7,872 nt of DNA, from NCBI GenBank assembly GCA_023380995.1, contig JAMCTD010000103.1, forward strand, positions 1 to 7,872, written 5' to 3'. A program made the translations under genes and the position numbers. Position 1 is the first letter of the stretch. Every line of letters starts with the position of its first letter. Source of the stretch: Patescibacteria group bacterium (lineage in GTDB: Bacteria > Patescibacteria > Microgenomatia > Daviesbacterales > UBA10151). Positions 5,061 to 7,872 of the stretch are shown piece after piece. The notes below the pieces were generated by a model. The model was not told where the DNA came from. It saw only the letters and a list, made by a program, of their open reading frames with translations, and ran no database searches.

Positions 5061-6899
5061 TCACTCACCTAAAGTTTTACCTGAATCTGTGGCAGTATAC
5101 AGATCTTTTATTAACCTATTTTTATCTGGGGAAAAGTACCACCTGTAAGCTTCCTTTGCAATTGGGGCAGCCACACTTGACCCTTCCCCTCCGCCTTCAA
5201 TTAAAACTGTTAAAGCAATTTTAGGATCATCCACTGGTGCAAATGATGTATACCAGGCGTGTGTTTTACCCTTGTCACCATATTCTGCAGTACCGGTTTT
5301 ACCGGCTGTGGGTACGGGAAAAGCAAAAAATGGCCAGGCAGTTCCTCCTTCTTTTGGAACTAATTTTAAACCTTCCTTTATTAAATTTATCTGCTCTTTT
5401 GATAATAAATTCGAAGCCAAAATTTTTGGTTTTTCATTTAACAAAACTTCTGGTTTATATAAAATGCCATCTGCAGCAATATAAGAAGTAATGCCTAAAA
5501 TTTGTAAAGGCGTTGATAAAACAAACCCTTGTCCGATTGACATATGCAAAGTATCACCTGGATACCAAGGTTGGTCATAGTTTTTTTGTTTCCAATCATT
5601 ATCAGGGATAAGCCCTGTTTCCTCTCCAGGCAAATCAATTTCTAACTTTTTGCCCAAATATAATTTTTTAGCCCAATCTACCAAACTAGTTTCACCAATA
5701 ATTTGGGCAGCTTTATAAAAATAAGTATCATTAGAACGCTCTAGGGCTTTTGCAAGGTTAACAAAACCTTCTTTTCTACCGTACTGGTTAAAATACCAAT
5801 TGGTAAACCTGTACGGTCCCAAAAACATCTCTCCTGTATCTTCAAAAGTGGTATCGGCGCTTATTTTTCCTGATGCCAAAGCTGCCAGTGATGTTACTAT
5901 TTTAAAAGTTGACCCGGGAGGATAAGTTCCGCCTATAACCCTGTTTAGAATTGGGGCAGTTGTGCGGGAAAAGATTTCACTTATGGCACTATCGTCTTGA
6001 TTTTGCGTAAATAAATTCGGATCAAAAGAAGGCAGGGACACTAACGCCAAAACCTTACCGCTTCCCGGATCCAAAGCTACTGCCGCACCACAGCAGCTTT
6101 CTGATTTCTGCAAAGTTTCTTTTATTAATTGGTAAAGTTTTTCCTGTAAAGATGTATCTAGCGCCAGATAAATATTTTGTCCGGATATAGGCGGGTTTAG
6201 TCTTAGAGTTCTAATTTTACGGCCCGAGGAATCTACTTCAATAATTTCCCCTCCATCTACGCCCTTAAGTAATTTTTCGTACTGAGCTTCTGCGCCCATC
6301 TTACCAATAGCATCTCCGGGGTGATAACCTTTAAATTCCGGGGTTTGCAGTTGATCTTCAGAAATTTCTCCTACCAAACCTACGATGTGGGCGGTTTGCT
6401 CGCCCATTGGATAAGTCCTTACATTATCAACTTCCAAATTTGGAAATCTGGGATCATTGTTAACCTCCCACTCCAAAGCTTGCTCTCGTGTGACTATTTT
6501 TGCTTTCTTACCTTTGGAATCTGGTTCGATTAAACGGAAAGCCGGGGAATTGGCTGCCAGGATTTTGCCATTACGGTCAAAAATCACACCGCGCGGAGCG
6601 TGGATTAATTTTACTTGAATACGGTTGTTGTCCGCCAAATCACGGTTTTGGCTGCCTTGGGCAATTTGAAGATGAAAAAGTCTTAGAAAAATAATAAAAA
6701 ATAACACCAGGCACAAGATTAAGAAAAATACCATCCTCCACACGCTCTTTTGAGCTGTCTGAGTGTGAGGACGGAAATTAGGCAATAAAAAGTCTGTCCA
6801 ATCAGCAGGTTCTCCTTTTTGGAAATGCCCTATTTTGGAAGTTACTTTTGTGACCTCTTCGGTAAAACCAGGGCCTAATTTACGTTTTCTGCCTGTCAT
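5061..6899 (-). CDS. mrdA: Penicillin-binding protein 2, peptidoglycan transpeptidase for cell elongation
   Basis: Class B PBP that cross-links peptidoglycan side chains within the elongation complex, anchored in the membrane. 612 residues: a cytoplasmic tail (1-52), a membrane helix (about 53-76, VWRMVFFLILCLVLFFIIFL), the dimerisation/pedestal domain beginning HAPRGVIFDRNGKILAAN (100-117), and the transpeptidase domain from about 245. The catalytic motifs are intact: STFK (S330, K333), SND (389-391) and KTGT (534-537). The length is usual for PBP2. The tail of about 50 residues ahead of the helix is longer than in many homologues; M56 would be too late because it falls within the helix, so the ATG at 6897-6899 is kept although no Shine-Dalgarno sequence is visible. 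It follows mreD by nine bases. rodA, its usual glycosyltransferase partner, is not next to it. Confidence 0.97.
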   Translation of the reverse strand: MTGRKRKLGPGFTEEVTKVTSKIGHFQKGEPADWTDFLLPNFRPHTQTAQKSVWRMVFFLILCLVLFFIIFLRLFHLQIAQGSQNRDLADNNRIQVKLIHAPRGVIFDRNGKILAANSPAFRLIEPDSKGKKAKIVTREQALEWEVNNDPRFPNLEVDNVRTYPMGEQTAHIVGLVGEISEDQLQTPEFKGYHPGDAIGKMGAEAQYEKLLKGVDGGEIIEVDSSGRKIRTLRLNPPISGQNIYLALDTSLQEKLYQLIKETLQKSESCCGAAVALDPGSGKVLALVSLPSFDPNLFTQNQDDSAISEIFSRTTAPILNRVIGGTYPPGSTFKIVTSLAALASGKISADTTFEDTGEMFLGPYRFTNWYFNQYGRKEGFVNLAKALERSNDTYFYKAAQIIGETSLVDWAKKLYLGKKLEIDLPGEETGLIPDNDWKQKNYDQPWYPGDTLHMSIGQGFVLSTPLQILGITSYIAADGILYKPEVLLNEKPKILASNLLSKEQINLIKEGLKLVPKEGGTAWPFFAFPVPTAGKTGTAEYGDKGKTHAWYTSFAPVDDPKIALTVLIEGGGEGSSVAAPIAKEAYRWYFSPDKNRLIKDLYTATDSGKTLGE

Positions 6900-6908
6900 A
6901 TTGCAAAA

Positions 6909-7352
6909 TCAGATTTTTAATTTAATTTCTTTTCGGACAATGAACCTTTCTTCCCAAAGCCTCACCAGATAAAGAATTGGCAAGGACAACACAGCTTGAA
7001 AAATTAGTTTTGGAAAATCTAAAACTATGTAGTTAATACCTACATTGATTATTTGATTTAAAGATAAAAAGACTAAACAAATAGGCATAATCAGCAGTGG
7101 ATTACCGGCCAATCTTAATTTAGATAATAAATGTGTTACCCAAACAGCAACCAAATAAATTAAACTTTGCAATCCTAAAATAGTTAAGTTTAGGTGTGAA
7201 GTAACAAGACCAAATGCGAAAGCCAAATACAAATTATTGGTTTCAGATTTTATGTATGCCCTACAAATTAAAACAATTAAAACTAGATTTATCGGCAAAA
7301 TAGTGGTCTGTATAAAAGAAGCAATTATTAAAATAATAATTAAGGTTTTCAT
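6909..7352 (-). CDS. mreD: Rod shape-determining membrane protein MreD
   Basis: Small polytopic membrane protein of the elongation complex that links MreC with the synthetic enzymes. 147 residues, slightly shorter than typical MreD (about 160-170), with about five hydrophobic segments (roughly 3-31, 41-58, 60-76, 86-101 and 115-131) and a charged C-terminus (RLWEERFIVRKEIKLKI). Sequence conservation in MreD is low, so the call rests on size, topology and position between mreC and mrdA, the standard order. The mreC stop TAA (7353-7355) directly abuts its ATG with no gap, so translation is probably coupled. Confidence 0.9.
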   Translation of the reverse strand: MKTLIIILIIASFIQTTILPINLVLIVLICRAYIKSETNNLYLAFAFGLVTSHLNLTILGLQSLIYLVAVWVTHLLSKLRLAGNPLLIMPICLVFLSLNQIINVGINYIVLDFPKLIFQAVLSLPILYLVRLWEERFIVRKEIKLKI

Positions 7353-7860
7353 TTAATCTTGTATCACAAACACTAATTCTAAATCCCTAAAATCAAATAC
7401 AGGTTGTACTTTTGCCTGTTTAAATACTTGGTTTTCCCGGCTTAAAACTTGGCTGACCTTACCTAAAATCAGTCCTCTGGGCAAAAATCCCTCCAATCCT
7501 TCAGAATACACCACATCCCCAACCTCTACTTTTTCCTCATGCAATATTTTATCCATTAAAATCTCTGTGCCAAATTGGCCCAGTAAAACACCTTTTGCTT
7601 TTCCCTCTTTATTTTGGGAGAAAACAGAGAACTTTGAATCAGGGTCAGTCAGCAGTTGAACATTTGCAGAAGATGGGGAAACTGCCACAATTTTACCCAC
7701 AAAATTGTCCTCAAAAACAACAGCCTGGCCTACATTAATACCTGAGGAAGACCCTTTATCAATCCGTAAATACCTTCCCAAACCAATTGGTCTTACAGGA
7801 AGCAGGTTGTAGGTATTTGGATCCAGGTGTTTTTCCTGAGAAACCATTGATTCCACTTCT
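7353..7860 (-). CDS. mreC: Rod shape-determining protein MreC, C-terminal part (cut by the contig end)
   Basis: MreC is a membrane-anchored periplasmic scaffold that binds PBP2 and organises lateral wall synthesis. Only about 168 C-terminal residues are present: the beta-domain with YLRIDKGSSSGINVGQAVV, then FVGKIVAVSPSSANVQLLTDPDSKF and the second barrel with VEVGDVVYSEGLEGFLPRGLILGKV. The N-terminal membrane helix and the coiled coil are missing. A GTG at 7854-7856 could be read as a start, but the frame stays open upstream (EVES...) to the end of the window and the protein is clearly incomplete, so this is truncation, not an internal start. The last 12 bases of the window look like adapter and are excluded from the gene. 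Confidence 0.95.
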
Positions 7861-7872
7861 AGATCGGAAGAG
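7861..7872 (+). other. Residual Illumina adapter at the contig end
   Basis: The final 12 bases, AGATCGGAAGAG, are identical to the start of the Illumina TruSeq adapter, in the orientation produced when a read runs through a short insert into the 3' adapter. A chance match of 12 given bases at the exact end is about one in 17 million. They are almost certainly not genomic. Confidence 0.93.

Noticed and set aside
1065..6899. Alternative genetic code with TGA as glycine (Gracilibacteria/SR1)
   Set aside because: TGA ends the ATPase, mrdA and mreD genes at the expected protein ends, and no in-frame TGA is needed within conserved domains.
7854..7856. GTG as a genuine start of a short MreC
   Set aside because: The frame is open upstream to the end of the window and the membrane helix and coiled coil are missing, so the gene is cut by the contig end.

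Overview
The window is a dense block of genes, all read from the minus strand. By content and style it comes from an uncultured bacterium of the Candidate Phyla Radiation, most likely near Microgenomates (Patescibacteria). The reasons are AT-rich coding sequence, genes that overlap or sit a few bases apart, weak or absent Shine-Dalgarno sequences, and several small secreted or membrane proteins of no recognised family next to core genes. TGA ends several genes, so the TGA-as-glycine code of Gracilibacteria/SR1 is not used. The lineage is inferred by style, not proven by a marker gene.

Reading in the direction of transcription (right to left), the order is: 3' part of mreC (cut by the contig end), mreD, mrdA (PBP2), dprA, a 116-aa membrane-anchored protein with two cysteines, an 836-aa membrane-anchored Clp-type double AAA+ ATPase, a 125-aa protein with a signal peptide, an 85-aa single-span membrane protein, and the 5' part of topA (cut by the left end). 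Most junctions are 0-30 bases or overlaps of 4-8 bases, so the run looks like one long transcription unit. The only longer gap is 49 bases, before topA, and it carries a possible promoter. No stretch above 300 bases lacks a gene, and no tRNA, rRNA, CRISPR array or insertion sequence is visible.

The right half is a cell-elongation module (MreC, MreD, PBP2) without rodA at its usual place. The left half is the widespread dprA-topA neighbourhood, but with four genes between the two. That four-gene cassette is the most unusual part. Its ATPase keeps both Walker A motifs, the D2 Walker B, sensor and arginine-finger residues, yet it has lost the aromatic pore-loop residue in ring 1 and the whole GYVG-type pore loop in ring 2, and it has an added N-terminal membrane region. 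It may work as a membrane-bound ATPase that does not thread proteins in the usual way, together with the three small envelope proteins.

Two further signals stand out. Short 21-base tandem repeats coding for K-(I/F)-K-V-Q peptides are inserted in frame in both topA and dprA. The last 12 bases (7861-7872) match the start of the Illumina TruSeq adapter and are probably not genomic.
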